Part shown: one piece after another, positions 29,447-40,603 of the stretch | Numbering within the stretch: position 1 is the first letter of the stretch | Layout of the letters: every line of letters starts with the position of its first letter | Assembly: GCA_001312405.1 (NCBI GenBank) | Contig: BBDR01000007.1 | Location: 124,001-188,000 of the forward strand | Direction: 5' to 3' | Source: Clostridium sp. NkU-1 | GTDB lineage: Bacteria; Bacillota_A; Clostridia; Lachnospirales; Lachnospiraceae | Length of the DNA: 64,000 nt | Program-made: the position numbers and the translations under genes | Notes under the pieces: model-generated | Databases searched by the model: none | What the model saw: only the letters and a program-made list of their open reading frames with translations | What the model was told of the DNA's origin: nothing

Positions 29447-30701
29447 ATGGGTGAAGGAGAAACAAAACCAAAGTTTACCATTGATCCTAATTCAGCCAAG
29501 TTTAAGCTGAATGAGATCGTGGCAAAGCATTACAAGGAGGTCCAGGAGGCAAAGGACAGAGGAGAAAAAATCGGCTGGTGCGCCAGCAATTTCCCTCAGG
29601 AAATTTTCCAGACCCTGGGTATTAAGGTGTGCTATCCTGAAAATCAGGCAGCAGCCATTGCTGCGAGAGGGGCTGGGCAGCGGCTATGTGAAATTTCAGA
29701 GGCGGAAGGTTATTCCAATGACATCTGCGCTTATGCAAGAATCAGCCTGGCACATATGAAAACCGGGGAGACTCCGGAACAGAACATGCCTCTTCCCGAC
29801 TTTGTGCTCTGCTGCAATAACATCTGCAACTGCATGATCAAATGGTATGAGAACATTGCAAAAGAACTTAACATTCCGCTTATTCTCATTGACATTCCCT
29901 TTAATCCTGATTACGAGGTTTCAGATGCCCAGGTCGATTATGTCAAGAGCCAGTTTCTGGCGGCAATAGAACAGTTAGAGGAGATCACAGGCAAGAAATG
30001 GAGCGATGAGAAATTCAAAGAGGTGATGGAAATCTCAAACAGGACTTCCAGAGCATGGCTGGAGGCGACATCCTATACCAGGTATACCCCTTCCCCGCTT
30101 AACGGTTTTGACTTACTAAACCATATGGCAGTGGCCGTCTGTGCCAGGGGAACGGTTGAAGCAGCCGAAGCCTTTGAAACCTTGCTGGAAGAATACAAAA
30201 AAAGCAGTGAAAGAGGGAACCAGTACCTTCCGCGCAGAGGAAAAATACAGGATCATGTTCGAGGGAATCGCCTGCTGGCCTCATTTAAGAGCAACGGCTA
30301 CGGGCTTAAAATCCCGGGGGATCAACATGGTGGCAACGATTTATGCCGATGCCTTTGGATTCATTTACGATGATTTTGACGGTCTGATCCGCGCCTACTG
30401 CAACGTGCCCAATGCCATGAACCTAGAGCACGCCAGGGATAAGAGGGAGGCCATTGTGAATAAGACCCATGCAGAAGGGCTTCTGGTACATACCAACCGT
30501 TCCTGTAAGCTCTGGAGCGGCTTCATGTATGAAATGAGCCGCCAGATCGGAGAGGACTGCCAGATACCGGTCACCTCATTTGACGGCGACCAGGCAGATC
30601 CCCGGAACTTCTCGGAAGCGCAGTATGAAACAAGGGTTCAGGGGCTGACGGAAATCATGGAATCCAACAAGGGGGGAAAGACTGATGGCAACATTGAATG
30701 A
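29447..30701 (+). CDS. 2-hydroxyacyl-CoA dehydratase alpha-type subunit (frameshifted)
   Basis: Member of the HgdA/HgdB/FldB/HadB family, which removes water from a 2-hydroxyacyl-CoA using ketyl radical chemistry. IGWCASNFPQEIFQTLGIKVCYPENQAA, CCNNICNCMIKWYENIA, IDIPFN and TNRSCKLWSGFMYEM provide the expected Cys residues for the [4Fe-4S] cluster. The frame changes near 30219. Restored length is about 417 residues, typical for FldB/HgdA-size subunits. An AAAGGAGG site precedes the ATG and its end overlaps the next gene by 17 bases. Confidence 0.9.
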
Positions 30702-31806
30702 ATTATTAGAAAATTTTCATGAAATTGCGTGTTCACCGAAAAAAACAGCTGAATGCTTATCTGGAACAGGGAAAAAAAGGTTGTGGCCTGTGTTCCTGTC
30801 TACACTCCGGAAGAGTTGATCCACTCCATGGGGCTTGTTCCTATGGGAGCATGGGGAGCGGATATTGAGCTGAAAGAGTCAAAAAAATATTTCCCTGCAT
30901 TTATCTGTTCCATCATGCAGAGCATTCTGGAATTGGGAATTAAGGGAGAATACAAAGGCATTTCAGCCATTGTCATTCCTTCCCTCTGTGACTCATTAAA
31001 GTGCCTGGGGCAGAACTGGAAATATGCGGTAAAGGACATTCCTTTTATTCCCATGACATATCCCCAGAACCGGAAGCCTGAGGCTGGAAAAAAAGTTCAC
31101 CAAAGCTTCCTATGAGCGTGTCATAAAAGACTTAGAGGCAGCAACTGGTGCAAAATTCAGCGAAGCTTCCCTGGCCCGGTCCAATGAAATCTACAATGAG
31201 CACAATGAGGCAATGAGAAAGCTGGCAGAGGTTCTGGAACAGCATCCTTCCATCACGGCAATCCAAAGAAGAGATATTTTTAAAAGTGCTTATTTCATGC
31301 GGAAGGAAGAGCATACGGCACTGGTCAGCCAGCTGATGGAGGCTTTGTCACAGACAGAGGAGAAGGAAAGCAAAATCAAGGTAATCACCACCGGAATTCT
31401 GGCTGACAGCGAAGGTCTTCTTAAAATCTTTGATGAGCACGGGCTGCAGATTGCTGCAGACGATGTTGCCCATGAATCCAGACAGTACCGTACAGATGTG
31501 AACCTGGAATTGGAACCACTAGAAGGACTTGCAGATAAGTTCTCCCGGATGGACCACTGTTCCGTTCTGTATGATCCGGAAAAGAAGAGAGCCGGCTATA
31601 TTGTTGATCTTGCAAAGAAATACAAGGCAAAAGGCGTGGTGGTTCTGCTGACAAAATTCTGTGATCCGGAAGAATTTGATTATGTAATGATAAAAAAAGC
31701 CTGTGATGGGGCAGGAATTCCTATCATTCAGATGGAAGTCGACAGGCAGATGGTTAATTATGAGCAGGCAGGAACTATGATGGAAGCATTTAAGGATATG
31801 CTCTAA
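30685..31806 (+). CDS. 2-hydroxyacyl-CoA dehydratase beta-type subunit (frameshifted)
   Basis: Second dehydratase subunit (HgdB/FldC/HadC class). VVACVPVYTPEELIHSMGLVPMGAWGADIE, IVIPSLCDSLKCLGQNWK and VLLTKFCDPEEFDY carry the cluster Cys residues. Three A7 runs (30739-30745, 30772-30778, 31088-31094) each break the frame; reading six A at each gives one protein of about 373 residues. This gene is the clearest example of the run-length problem in the window. Confidence 0.9.
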
Positions 31807-31821
31807 CAGGAGGAGAAGGAT

Positions 31822-32956
31822 ATGATCGATAAAAATAAAATGCCGGTAGCGGTGGGCGTTGCATTCGTATGGTTTACCACACAGTTTGGCGGAGGATTTG
31901 CATCAGGCGCACAGCTGGTCCAGTATTTCGTTGCGTTCGGTATTTGGGCGCTTATTACCCCGATTCTTGCTCAGGCCATCGGAGCGGTGTTCCAGTGGTA
32001 TGGACTCCGGTATGCGAAGCTTCATGATGCCTATGATTACAGAACCTTTAACAACAAATTTTATGGAAAATTCGCTCCCATTTTTTTCCAACCTTTATGA
32101 GCTTGTATACATATTATTGCTGTGTCTGGCTCCCTCTGTTGCATTTGCGACCGGAGGCTCCACCATGCAGTCCCTGACTGGAATCCCATATATGGCATGT
32201 ACTTTGATCATAGGTTTGTTTATCTTTGTGGTGACCATTTTTGGCACGGATTTTGTCAGAAAAGCTGCTTCTACCTTATCAGTCATTATCATAGCAGGCC
32301 TTTTGATCGTGTACATACCAAACATTATTGTCAGCTGGGGTGAGATCGTAAAAAATGTTAAGATTTTGGGAGCGGATCCGGCCCCTGCCGGCCCTGCTTT
32401 ATGGAGCTGCTTTATTTATGGTGCCTTCCAGCTGGCTTCCATCGGATTGCTGTACCAGCATGCGGAATCATTTAAAACGGAAAAAGAAGCCGGAACCAGC
32501 ATGATTTACGGGTTTATCGTAAACTCCGGATTGATTATGCTATCCACTTTGGGAATTATGGCGGTTGCGACCAATCCGGATTTATCCAAGGATCCCCTTC
32601 CGGTCATCACTCTGATCAAAGGCGGGGTTGGAGCCAGCTTCATGAACCCGATGATTTCCATACTTATTATTTTGGGAGCAGTATCAACAGCGGTCAACAT
32701 GATTGCGGGAGCAGTCCAGAGAGTTGTGGTTGCACTTGAAAAGCCGGAGGAAAAGAAAAATGACGGAAAGCCTTCAGCAAAAACCTTAATCTGTGCTTTG
32801 TTATGTACCATCCTTGCTTTTGCTATTGCTCAGTTCGGACTTCTTCCGCTTGTTAAGGTAGGATATGGATATCTGGGTTATGTAACCATTGCAGTGGTAC
32901 TGATTCCGTTCCTGATCCGGATGATCGGAGAGGCCATGGGAAAAATCGAGAAATAA
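31822..32956 (+). CDS. YkvI-like membrane transporter (frameshifted)
   Basis: A membrane protein with about ten hydrophobic segments. It begins VAVGVAFVWFTTQFGGGFASGAQLVQYF, which resembles the start of YkvI-type proteins of the APC/LeuT-fold group with an unwound first helix. The frame breaks at T7 (32081-32087); with six it reads PIFSNLYELVYILLLCLAPSVAFATGG. Restored length is about 378 residues. An AGGAGG site precedes the ATG. Between the dehydratase and acyl-CoA ligase genes it probably imports the 2-hydroxy or amino acid substrate, or exports the reduced acid. Confidence 0.7.
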
Positions 32957-32990
32957 TTGACAGAAGCATGAGGCAGAGGTTAGCAGGAGA

Positions 32991-34580
32991 ATGAATATGA
33001 CAGGCCTTTTATCAGAAACAATCGGAGAACTGCTTCATAAAAGAGCTGTTCTTACGCCGAATGGAGCAGGAATCTGCGATCAGGACAGAAGCTATACCTG
33101 GAAAGAGGCGGATGAAATTTCAGATTTTTGGGCAGCTGACTTTATTAGAAGAGGAATATCGCGGGGGAAACATGTCGCGTTGTGGGGGATAAACAGCCCG
33201 GAATGGATCATGGCGTATTTTGCTTTTATGAAGTCCGGGGCAATTGTGATCCCGGTCAATACATGCTATAAGGAACAGGAATTAAGGCAGGTTTTAAAAG
33301 AAGCGGATGCAGACTATTTGTTCTATGGGAAGGGCTGCAGGAATGCGGACTACGGACCGGTCATTTCAAAGGCAGGGTTAGACCGGCCGGACAGCTTCTT
33401 AAAAGGGATCGTTTCCCTGGACCAGCTGCCTGGCTGTGAAATAGGTGAAAACAGGGAAGAGGATAAGCGGATTTTAAAAGAAGCAGAACAGAACCTGTCC
33501 ACAAAGGATACCGCTAACATACTTTTCACCTCCGGCACCTCCGGCGTTCCCAAAGGAGTGATGTTAAGCCATGATAACCTGGTCAATAATTCTGCCGAAA
33601 TGGTACGTTCCATGCATTGGAACGAGAGTGACCGCATGTGTTTATCTGTTCCTCTGTTTCACTGCTTTGGCATCACAGCGGGCATTTTGTCCGCTGTCCA
33701 TGCCGGAGCGGCAATTTATATAAACCAGTATTATAAGTCCATAAGAGTTATGGAAAACATAGAGAAAAATTCCTGTACCATTCTAAACGGTGTTCCCAGC
33801 ATGTTCCTGGCCATGGTAAAGAATGGCAGGAGGAATGAATACGATCTAAGTTCCTTAAAGAGCGGAATTATCGCTGGTTCCGCCATTCATCCGTCAGATT
33901 ATATCAATATCTGTGCAGAACTGAAGATGGAGCATCTGCAGCCTTCCTATGGGCAGACCGAGTCTTCCCCTGCAATTACCATGACCGGATATTGGGATCC
34001 AATCTGCCGAAAGGCCCTTACGGCAGGAAAAAAGATCCCTTATACGGAATTAAGGATATGGGATGAAAGAAGAAAGAGCGCTGCCAAAACAGGCAGTGTG
34101 GGAGAAATCCAGTCCAGGGGATATCACATTATGAAGGGCTATTACAACAGGACCAAAGAAACGGAAAGAGTGCTGGACGGGGAGGGCTGGCTTCATACAG
34201 GGGACTGCGGTTATCTGGATGAAGAAGGCTGTCTTTATATAACCGGACGAAAAAAAGAGATGATTATCCGGGGCGGTGAAAACATAGCTCCGGTGGAAAT
34301 TGAAAACTGCATCCTGGAGCTTCCGGAAATCAAGGATGTAAAGATAATAGGAGTTGACGCCCAGGTTCTTCAGGAAGAAATTGCGGCCTGTATCATCATG
34401 GAGCCTGGGATAGAGTTTTCTGAAGAGAGGGTCAGGGAACAGGTCCGTCAGAATCTGGCGGATTATAAGGTTCCAAAATATGTTTATCGGTTTGAAGCAT
34501 TTCCTTTTGGTAACAGCGGAAAGGTTAAGATCCATGAGTTACGTCAGGAGATCGAGAAACGGTTAGCGAAAAGAGGTTAA
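32991..34580 (+). CDS. AMP-forming acyl-CoA synthetase
   Basis: An intact 529-residue member of the acyl-adenylate-forming superfamily. NILFTSGTSGVPKGVMLSH is the P-loop motif, LQPSYGQTESSPAIT the A5 motif, GWLHTGDCGYL and GRKKEMIIRGGENI the hinge region, and GNSGKVKIHEL near the C-terminus holds the catalytic Lys. It activates a carboxylic acid to its CoA thioester. In the operon it is placed like FldL, the ligase that primes aromatic acid reduction in Clostridium sporogenes. A bile-acid-type ligase is another reading, but other genes do not favour it. Confidence 0.88.
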   Translation: MNMTGLLSETIGELLHKRAVLTPNGAGICDQDRSYTWKEADEISDFWAADFIRRGISRGKHVALWGINSPEWIMAYFAFMKSGAIVIPVNTCYKEQELRQVLKEADADYLFYGKGCRNADYGPVISKAGLDRPDSFLKGIVSLDQLPGCEIGENREEDKRILKEAEQNLSTKDTANILFTSGTSGVPKGVMLSHDNLVNNSAEMVRSMHWNESDRMCLSVPLFHCFGITAGILSAVHAGAAIYINQYYKSIRVMENIEKNSCTILNGVPSMFLAMVKNGRRNEYDLSSLKSGIIAGSAIHPSDYINICAELKMEHLQPSYGQTESSPAITMTGYWDPICRKALTAGKKIPYTELRIWDERRKSAAKTGSVGEIQSRGYHIMKGYYNRTKETERVLDGEGWLHTGDCGYLDEEGCLYITGRKKEMIIRGGENIAPVEIENCILELPEIKDVKIIGVDAQVLQEEIAACIIMEPGIEFSEERVREQVRQNLADYKVPKYVYRFEAFPFGNSGKVKIHELRQEIEKRLAKRG

Positions 34581-34592
34581 GGAGGAAACAAC

Positions 34593-35734
34593 ATGTATTT
34601 TACAAAACAGCATGAGCTTGTCCGGAAACTTGCGAGGGAGTTTGCGGAAAAAGAACTGACCAATGAGATCCTCGATGAGGTTGAGGAAAGCGGGACATTT
34701 CCGGAGGATATCCTTTACAAAATGGGAAAGGCCGGTTTTTCGGCATTAAGACGCCAAAGGAATACGGAGGTTCAGGGGGTGACGCCCGCTGTTACGTGCT
34801 GGTAATGGAGGAAATGGCAAGAGTCAGCGGAGTCGCAAGCATTTATGTATCTTCCCCCAATTCCCTTTCCGGAGGTCCCCTGTTATTATCCGGCACAGAG
34901 GAGCAGAAACGGAAATATCTTCCCCCATTGATAAACGGGAACAAAAAGCTCTGCTTTGCCCTGACAGAACCGGGAGCAGGTTCCGATGCCGGCGGTATGC
35001 AGTCCACCGCGGTAAAGGATGGGGATTCCTACATATTAAATGGAAGAAAGACCTTTATTACCATGGCGCCTCTGGCAGATTATGCAGTGATATACGCAAA
35101 GACGGATATGACAAAGGGAACAAAAGGAATCAGCGCATTTATTGTGGATATGAAAAATACCCCTGGTATTTCCTGCGGAAAGCCGGAACATAAAATGGGT
35201 GTCATCGGCTGTGCTACCAGCGATATTATTATGGATAACGCAAGGATTCCGGCGGAAAACCTTCTGGGTGAGGAGGGCATGGGCTTTATAAACGCCATGA
35301 AGACCCTGGATACCGGCCGTATGGGAGTGGCTGCCCAGTCCATCGGAGTTGCCCAGGGGGCTCTTGACGAGGCGATTAAATACGCAAAGGAAAGAAAACA
35401 GTTCGGCAGACGAATCGGAGATTTCCAGGCAATTGCATTTATGATCGCAGATATGGCGACGAAGCTGGAGGCTGCAAAGCAGCTGGTCTATAAGACTGCC
35501 TACTTAATGGATACCCATCAGCCGGCAACCATGGAAGCTTCTATGGCAAAGTATTATGCTTCTGAAGTCTGCAATGAAATCGCTTCAAAATCCCTTCAGA
35601 TCCATGGTGGTTACGGATTTATCAAAGATTATAAGATTGAACGCATGTACAGGGATTGCCGTGTGTTTACCATTTACGAAGGTACCTCACAAATCCAGCA
35701 GCTGGTGATTTCCGGAAAACTGCTTAAGAAATAA
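34593..35734 (+). CDS. Acyl-CoA dehydrogenase (frameshifted)
   Basis: An FAD enzyme of the short-chain acyl-CoA dehydrogenase family. CFALTEPGAGSDAGGMQSTA is the flavin signature, ERKQFGRRIGDFQAI and LQIHGGYGFIKDYKIERMYRD are conserved, and the active-site Glu is in TIYEGTSQIQQ. The frame changes near 34740, where the two parts join as AGFFGIKTPKEYGGSGGDA. Restored length is about 380 residues. With the EtfBA genes directly after it, it should reduce a 2-enoyl-CoA (the dehydratase product) to the saturated acyl-CoA, as AcdA does in the fld pathway. Confidence 0.92.
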
Positions 35735-35753
35735 TGACTACACGGAAGGAGTA

Positions 35754-36547
35754 ATGAAAACGATGAAGATTTTGGTTTGTGTGAAACAGGTGCCGGATAC
35801 CAACGAAGTAAAGATCGATCCGGTAAAGGGTACATTGATCCGTGACGGAGTTCCCAGCATTTTAAACCCTGATGATGCAAATGCCCTGGAAGAGGCATTG
35901 AAAATAAAAGACAAAAAGCCTGGGACAACGGTTTCCGTTATCACCATGGGGCCGCCTCAGGCTGATGATATGTTAAGGGAATGCCTGGCAATGGGAGCAG
36001 ATGAGGCTTATCTGCTCAGTGACAGGGCCTTTGGCGGGGCCGATACCTGTGCCACCTCCACCACCATTGCAGCCGGCATTCAAAAAATCGGAGATTATGA
36101 CATTATTTTTGCAGGCCGCCAGGCCATTGACGGAGATACGGCCCAGGTAGGCCCTCAGGTAGCCTGGAGACTTGGCATCCCGGTTGTGACCTATGTTCAG
36201 GATGTGAAGCTTTGCGAAGGAAAGGTGATCGTACAAAGGCAGATGGAAAACGGATATGAAATTCTGGAAGTCCAGATGCCATGTCTCCTTACTGCAGTAA
36301 AAGAACTGAATGAGCCCCGTTACATGAGCATAGGCGGAATCATGGACGCTTATGCAAAAAAAAGTTACCGTATGGAATCATGAGGATGTGGGACTGGATC
36401 CCAAAGACTGCGGTTTAAATGCTTCCCCGACCCAGGTTTTCCGTTCCTTTACTCCCGCCCCAAAGGGAAAAGGAGATGCTTGACGGAACAGTGACCGAAA
36501 TGGCAGAGCTGTTGACAGAAAAACTGAAAGAGAAGCATTATCTTTAA
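35754..36547 (+). CDS. etfB: Electron transfer flavoprotein beta subunit (frameshifted)
   Basis: [27 protein letters not shown] starts the protein, followed by [28 protein letters not shown] and [17 protein letters not shown], all ETF beta landmarks around the second flavin/AMP site. The frame breaks at A8 (36356-36363) and near 36472; restored it ends KEKHYL with TAA at 36545-36547, about 264 residues. Together with EtfA it carries electrons to the acyl-CoA dehydrogenase, possibly with flavin-based electron bifurcation. Confidence 0.92.
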
Positions 36548-36573
36548 GACCCAGGAAAAGGAGGAAGGTTCAT

Positions 36574-37755
36574 ATGGCTGTAAATGTAGTAAAAGAAAAA
36601 TGCAGGGGCTGTTCCATCTGCGTAAAGAACTGCCCGTTCGAAGCAATTACAATGGAAAATAAACTGGCTGTCATTGGTACTGCCTGTACCGGATGCGGTG
36701 TTTGTGTGGAAAAGTGTCCGTTTGATGCAATAGAAAAGTCAGAAGAGCCAAAGGATACGGTTGATTTATCGGAATACCGGGATGTATGGGTATTTGCGGA
36801 GCAAAGAGAAGGCGCACTCATGCCGGTAGTAAAAGAACTTCTGGGAGAAGGACGGAAGCTGGCAGATGAGATCGGATGCAGCCTTTGTACGGTATTATGC
36901 GGGAACCAGGTGGAAGGACTTGCGGATGAACTGTTTGAATACGGAGCGGATAAGGTTTATCTTGCGGATCATAAAGAACTGGAAGCCTACCGCACCGACG
37001 CTTATACGGCTGTGATTCACGATGCGATCAAATCCTATAAGCCTGAAATCGTCCTTTTGGGAGCGACTCACATCGGCCGTGACTTAGGTCCCTGTCTGGC
37101 AGTCCGCTGCAATACCGGACTGACTGCCGACTGCACCAGGCTGGAGATCGATGAAGAGGATAAGAAGATCAAGCAGACCCGCCCGGCCTTTGGCGGGAAT
37201 TTAATGGCGACCATTGTCTGCCCGAACCACAGGCCTCAGATGTCCACGGTACGCCCGGGAGTCATGGAAAAGGCTGAAAGGCAGAAAGGACGGAAGGGCC
37301 AGGTTGTTCCTCTTTCCGTAAGTTTTGAAAAAGATGATATCAGGACCCAGATCCTTGAGGTAGTAAAGCAGGCAGGAGAAGCGGTATCCTTAACCGATGC
37401 GGAGATCATTGTGTCCGGCGGTATGGGCCTTGGCGGAGCCGAGGGATTTGAACTGTTAAAGAAGCTGGCTGATCGGCTTGGCGGTGTCATTGCAGCAAGC
37501 CGTGCAGCCGTTGATGCAGGCTGGATCGACCATTCCTATCAGGTGGGACAGACCGGGACAACGGTACGTCCCAAGCTGTATTTTGCATGTGGCATTTCCG
37601 GGGCCATTCAGCATGTGGCAGGTATGCAGAACTCGGAGCAGATCATTGCGATCAATAAAAACCCGGCAGCTCCGATCTTTGAAGTGGCCGATTACGGCAT
37701 CGTAGGGGATTTAAACCAGGTGATCCCTGCATTGATAGAAGCACTGGACAAATAA
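36574..37755 (+). CDS. etfA: Electron transfer flavoprotein alpha subunit with N-terminal ferredoxin domain
   Basis: An intact 393-residue protein. The first 60 residues hold two [4Fe-4S] motifs, [12 protein letters not shown] and [12 protein letters not shown]. The ETF alpha part follows with [28 protein letters not shown], the FAD-binding [42 protein letters not shown] and [14 protein letters not shown] near the end. Ferredoxin-fused EtfA proteins can exchange electrons with ferredoxin directly, so the complex may couple NADH or ferredoxin pools to enoyl-CoA reduction. AGGAGG precedes the ATG. Confidence 0.94.
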   Translation: MAVNVVKEKCRGCSICVKNCPFEAITMENKLAVIGTACTGCGVCVEKCPFDAIEKSEEPKDTVDLSEYRDVWVFAEQREGALMPVVKELLGEGRKLADEIGCSLCTVLCGNQVEGLADELFEYGADKVYLADHKELEAYRTDAYTAVIHDAIKSYKPEIVLLGATHIGRDLGPCLAVRCNTGLTADCTRLEIDEEDKKIKQTRPAFGGNLMATIVCPNHRPQMSTVRPGVMEKAERQKGRKGQVVPLSVSFEKDDIRTQILEVVKQAGEAVSLTDAEIIVSGGMGLGGAEGFELLKKLADRLGGVIAASRAAVDAGWIDHSYQVGQTGTTVRPKLYFACGISGAIQHVAGMQNSEQIIAINKNPAAPIFEVADYGIVGDLNQVIPALIEALDK

Positions 37756-37769
37756 AGGAGGGTATTAAT

Positions 37770-39014
37770 ATGGGAAAGAAGCTGTTAGAAGGAATCAAAG
37801 TAGTGGAGCTGGCAACCTTTATCGCGGCTGCAGGAGCAGGACGTTTTCTTGCGGACTGCGGAGCGGATGTGATTAAAATCGAATCTGCCAAGGGGGATCC
37901 CTTAAGGCATACGGCACCATCCGAAGGAAGGCCTTTGGATATGTATGAAAATACGACCTGGGACTTAGAAAATGGAAACAAGCGCTGCATCTCTCTTAAT
38001 ATGAAGGCGCCCGAGGGCAAAGAGGCATTTTTTTAAGCTTTTAGAGGATGCGGATGTGCTGATCACCAACTGGAGAGTCCAGGCTCTTGAACGGGCGGGG
38101 CTTGACTATGAAACCTTAAAGGTGAAATATCCCAGGCTGGTTTATGCATGGTAACCGGATACGGTGAATACGGCCCGGATAAAGACCTTCCCGGGTTTGA
38201 TTTCACGGCGTTCTTTGCAAGAGGAGGTTATCTCCATTCCCTCCGTCAGAAAGGAACGGTTCCAATGAATGTGGTTCCGGGAGTTGGAGACCATAACGTG
38301 GCCATGAACCTGGCGGCAGGAATTCTTGCGGCATTGTATCATGCAAAAGAAACCGGACAGGGAGAAAAGGTGGAAACCAGCCTGTTTGAGACGGCTGTCT
38401 ATAACATGGGAATGATGATCCAGGCAGCCAATTATGACGGCCCGGCGAGAGAATATCCCATTAACATCAGGGAGAGCGCCAACCCCTTTAACGCGGCATG
38501 GAGGACAAAGGATGACAGATTCATTCAGACCTGTATGCCGGATTACAACACCTATTATAAGCAGTTCATGAAAGCTCTTGGAAGAGATGATTTATTAGAG
38601 AATGAGAATTACTTCCCAATCCAGAACCTTCAGGCAAAAGGCCTGGGCACAGAGGTCTATGACATCTGTATGGAGGCAATGGAAAAGAAGACAGCCAAGG
38701 AATGGGTACCGGTTTTAAAGGAACATGACATTGCTTTCAGCGTTGCCCAGTCCTGGGAAGAGATTTTGGAGGATGAGCAGGCATGGGCCAATGATTGCTT
38801 CTATAAAATGCAGTACGGCAATGGAAATGTGCGCACACTGGTAAGACCGCCGGTCAAATTTCAGGAAATGGGCGTTCCAGAGTACAATGGCGGTCCTTTG
38901 ATCGGAGAGCAGGGACCGGAAATCCTGGAAAATCTGGGGTATACCAAAGAGGAGATCAGGGAATTCGAGGAAAAGGGAATACTTTATGTGTGGAAGGATG
39001 AGAGAAAAAACTAG
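37770..39014 (+). CDS. Class III (CaiB/BaiF) CoA-transferase (frameshifted)
   Basis: LLEGIKVVELATFIAAAGAGRFLADCGADVIKIE is the family start, followed by NGNKRCISLNMKAPEG, VTGYGEYGPDKDLPGFD and GEKVETSLFETAVYNMG. The frame breaks at T7 (38028-38034) and near 38148; restored length is about 415 residues. Members move CoA between acyl donors and 2-hydroxy or product acids. Here it is placed like FldA/HadA, exchanging CoA between the product acyl-CoA and the incoming 2-hydroxyacid, so the operon carries both a ligase and a transferase. Confidence 0.9.
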
Positions 39015-39032
39015 ATCTATAGTTGAATAAAT

Positions 39033-39072
39033 AAAGAAGAAAAGGGGTGAAATTTACCCCTTTTCTTCTTTT
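39033..39072. terminator. Bidirectional terminator between the 2-hydroxyacid operon and the MATE gene
   Basis: A perfect 16-base stem (39033-39048 with 39056-39071) flanked by T and A tracts, between convergent genes. Confidence 0.9.
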
Positions 39073-39120
39073 GGGAAACATTTAAACATATCATACAGGG
39101 CTTTTTGCAGATCCATTTTA

Positions 39121-40483
39121 TCAGTAGTTGATATCGGAAACCCATTTCACCTTAAAGATCAGGATGGTTGTAATAAGGGCGGCCATGTAATTGGAAAACA
39201 GGTTGCCCCAGAATACGGAATAAAAGCTTAAAAAGTGTTCCGTTGCCAGTATAAATATGTAACGCAAAAGCCATACCCGCAGCAGGCTGATGAAGAGAGT
39301 GATCCGGGTCTTTCCAAGTCCGATAAAGGCTCCCTGCTGAACCATACAGATACCGAAGCCGATCACGGAATAGGTATAAATATGGAGCGCCTGGTTTGCC
39401 ACAGAAAGGACGGAGGCATCCCTTGTAAATAACACCGTAAGTCTGGAAGACAGAGGCACCACCAGGGCGATCAAAAGGGCGGCAGTAATGGCACTTATGA
39501 CGCAGCCCGTTAAACAGGCCTTTTTTGCCTTTTCCGGCTGGTTTGCTCCCACATTCATGCTGACCATGGTGGTGACGGCGGAACCAAAGGAAGAGGGCAG
39601 GATAAAGCAGATGGAGGTAATGTTATTGGCAATTCCCTGCCCGTTTAAAACAATGGATCCGTATTTTTCCACTTCATTGTTGATGAGGAAGAAGCCAGGT
39701 TCAGCATGAGGCTGGACAGCATGGCAGGAAAGCCTATGCGCAAAAGGGTGTTGATGATGGTCCAGTCAAACCGGAAGCCGGTGAGGACAAAGCGTTCTCC
39801 CGTTTCTTTTAAGAATAATTCATAATACATCCACACAGTAATTAAAAAGTTGGATGCCAGGGAGGCCATGACAGAGCCCACAAGACCCCAGCGGAAAACC
39901 ATAATGAAGAGGGCGCTGAAAATGATTTTTAAAATCAGCATGATCACCATACGGACAAACGTATCCTCTGGCTTGCCATTGGCATTCTTTATGGAATTAT
40001 AAATAGATTCCATGAAGGAAAAGGGCGTCACACAGGCGCTCAATGCAAGATAGACAAAGACATCGTGGGAAATCTCTTCATTTACATGGGCGGATATGGG
40101 AAAGGCAAGGGCAATCAGCAAAGGAGCCAGGAGAAAACCCAGCAAAAAAAAGTAAAGACAATGATTTGAGTGGAAATCTTCCGGCTGTGCTTAAAGTCGC
40201 CGTTTCCATTGGACTGCCCGATAATGGCCATTCCCGCCACGCTCACTCCCTGAGCCAGGGCAGAGATCATATTTACAATGGGAGTGCAGTAGGTGACGGC
40301 GCTGGCCGCCTGGGTTCCTACGAGATTGTTAAGAAAAAGACCATCGATGACCGGTATGGCGGATTGGATCAGACCCATCATAAGGGTGGGAACCGAAAGG
40401 AATAAAATGGTCGCAGAGACGGAGCCGTTAAGGATCAAATCCCGCCTCTGCTCGGTGCTTTGTTTTAAAAAGTTTGATTGCAT
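39121..40483 (-). CDS. MATE-family efflux transporter (frameshifted)
   Basis: A twelve-helix exporter of the NorM/DinF type. It starts with ILNGSVSATILFLSVPTLMMGLIQSAIPVIDGLFLNNLVG and has VTYCTPIVNMISALAQG in the first half; the second half shows FGSAVTTMVSMNVGANQPEKAKKACLTG, the repeat of the MATE core. Frame breaks fall at an eight-base run (40146-40153) and near 39665. Restored length is about 453 residues. It is on the opposite strand to its neighbours. It could export fermentation products or drugs; cargo is unknown. Confidence 0.88.
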
Positions 40484-40603
40484 GGTCGATTCACCTGATT
40501 AGTAGATTTGCGGTAAAGCTTTCGGTCAGTACCGTACAATCCTTAACTATACGCCCTGGAAAATGGAATGTCAAGAAAACTTTTGCGGCGGTAGTTTTGT
40601 GTT

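Noticed and set aside
30685..31806. Programmed ribosomal frameshifting as the cause of split genes
   Set aside because: The breaks occur in many unrelated genes, often several per gene and in both directions, without conserved slippery-site geometry. Run-length error explains more with less.
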